DNA from: Candidatus Latescibacterota bacterium
GTDB taxonomy: Bacteria; Latescibacterota; UBA2968; GCA-2709665
Assembly: GCA_030746455.1 (NCBI GenBank)
Contig: JASLMQ010000301.1
Location: 1 to 6,188 of the forward strand
DNA: 6,188 nucleotides
Direction: 5' to 3'
The notes under the pieces were generated by a model that made no database searches, was not told the origin of the DNA, and saw only the letters and a list, made by a program, of their open reading frames with translations. Positions 5,229 through 6,188 of the stretch are shown in pieces (position 1 is the stretch's first letter; each line of letters starts with the position of its first letter). The translations under genes were made by a program, and so were the position numbers.

Positions 5229-6188
5229 CTACAACCAGCCCTCCAGTGTCTCCCGGCTCTCCAACGCCGCCTTGAAGGCCGCGAGGAAGCGTGCACCGGC
5301 GACCCCGTCGGTCAGCCGATGGTCGGCCGAGAGCGTGGCGTTCATCATCCGGCGTATCGAGATGGACAGGCCGTCGTCGCCTGCGCGAACCTGCGGGAGA
5401 ATCGCCCCGAGCGCCAGAATGGCCGCCTCCGGGGGGTTGATCACGGCGGTGAAGGAGGTGACCCCGAACATCCCCAGGTTCGATACCGTGAAGGTGGCCC
5501 TCTCCCCCGATCGCATCCTCCCTGACCTGGCGGCCTCCACGATCTCCCGCCTTTCCTGGGCCAGAACGCGGAGCGACTTGGTGTTCGCGTGCTCGATCAC
5601 GGGGACGAGAAGGCCCTCGTCCGTGCCCACCGCCAACCCGATGTGAACGCGAGTGTGGACCTCCACGGCGTCTGAACCCGAGAGACTGGCGTTCAGCCCG
5701 GGCATCTGGGCCAGCGCCTGGGCCGCGGCCTTCACCACCAGGTCCGTGGCCGACAGCTCGCCAGCCCCCACCTCCTTCCGCCAGATCTCCGCATCGGTCA
5801 TGTCTACGTCGATGTCGAGATAGAAATGGGGAATCGTGGCCTTGCTCGTCGACATGGCCTTGCCGATGGCCTTCCGAATGCGCGAGAGGGGAACCGGGCC
5901 GGCGGGCGTCGCGGCGGCCGGGGCCGCGCCAGAAGAGGCTGCCTCCACGTCCTCGGTTGTGATCCGTCCCCCCGGGCCGGTCCCGACGACGGATTCCAGA
6001 TCGACTCCTAGCTGTCTTGCCCGCTTCCTGGCGGCGGGAGAGGCCTTGACGCGGCCGCCTGATCGGGCGACCGGTGCTGCGGCGGGCTCTGCGGCGGCGG
6101 GCCCTGGGGCAGAGGGTTCCGCATCGCCGGGGTCAACAGACAGCTGGTCCAGGTCGTAGGACTCATCCGGGCCTTCGGTGATCACTGC
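5229..6188 (-). CDS. Dihydrolipoamide acyltransferase (E2) of a 2-oxo acid/acetoin dehydrogenase complex, 5' end cut by window
   Basis: The C-terminal 319 residues of the E2 core, which moves acyl groups from lipoyl-lysine to CoA. The frame is open at the right edge. The first residues (AVITEGPDE) look like the end of a lipoyl domain, whose lipoylated lysine would be beyond the window, so the GTG at 6185 is not a real start. A Pro/Ala-rich linker (about 20-45) leads to the peripheral subunit-binding domain (about 48-83; SPAARKRARQLGVDL, then GTGPGGRIT), which holds E1 or E3. The acetyltransferase domain (about 98-319) begins VPLSRIRKAIGKAM and ends with the catalytic DHRLTDG, H290 and D294 in visible numbering. 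Thr replaces the more common Ile/Val/Ala before the Asp. TAG at 5231-5229 ends it. E2 lies upstream of E1, the reverse of acoABC order. The domains do not settle the substrate, so I give no symbol. Confidence 0.95.
   Translation of the reverse strand, partial: AVITEGPDESYDLDQLSVDPGDAEPSAPGPAAAEPAAAPVARSGGRVKASPAARKRARQLGVDLESVVGTGPGGRITTEDVEAASSGAAPAAATPAGPVPLSRIRKAIGKAMSTSKATIPHFYLDIDVDMTDAEIWRKEVGAGELSATDLVVKAAAQALAQMPGLNASLSGSDAVEVHTRVHIGLAVGTDEGLLVPVIEHANTKSLRVLAQERREIVEAARSGRMRSGERATFTVSNLGMFGVTSFTAVINPPEAAILALGAILPQVRAGDDGLSISIRRMMNATLSADHRLTDGVAGARFLAAFKAALESRETLEGWL

Overview
The window is GC-rich throughout (roughly 60-65% by eye) and every gene I can support lies on the minus strand, so it reads right to left. 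Nothing in it names the organism. The gene set (a peripheral-dehydrogenase E2/E1 cluster, a xanthine-dehydrogenase-family flavin subunit, an Fe-S aldo/keto reductase) and the strong GGAGG ribosome sites suggest a heterotrophic, possibly uncultivated high-GC bacterium. That is inference only.

Layout in transcription order. At 6188-5229 is the C-terminal part of a dihydrolipoamide acyltransferase (E2), cut by the window edge. At 5166-4204 and 4217-3231 are the E1 alpha and E1 beta subunits of a thiamine-diphosphate 2-oxo-acid/acetoin dehydrogenase, overlapping by 14 nt. At 3188-2634 is hypoxanthine phosphoribosyltransferase (hpt). At 2622-2113 is a small flavin-reductase-domain protein whose ribosome site abuts the hpt stop. 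At 2011-947 is an aldo/keto reductase with two C-terminal cysteine clusters. From 831 to the left edge is the FAD-binding (CoxM-like) subunit of a molybdenum hydroxylase, starting at TTG; the rest of that enzyme would lie beyond base 1.

The E2-E1alpha-E1beta-hpt-flavin reductase stretch is tightly packed (14-nt overlap; gaps of 62, 42 and 11 nt) and looks like one operon. Gaps of 101 and 115 nt then flank the aldo/keto reductase. The second holds a 9-bp perfect dyad and an AT-rich patch with two TATATT boxes, the most likely place in the window for a separate promoter driving the molybdenum hydroxylase genes.

How they work together: E1 decarboxylates a 2-oxo acid or cleaves acetoin, and E2 passes the acyl group to CoA. 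The E3 (lipoamide dehydrogenase) and most of the lipoyl domain are not in the window. The E1 alpha motifs favour the acetoin-dehydrogenase (AcoA/AcoB) branch. The other genes are redox or salvage enzymes with no proven link to it. I found no RNA gene, mobile element, CRISPR array or clearly undescribed system. The points worth a second look are the E2-first gene order, hpt inside a catabolic operon, the two-cluster aldo/keto reductase and the dyad/promoter region. No gene-free stretch exceeds 115 nt.
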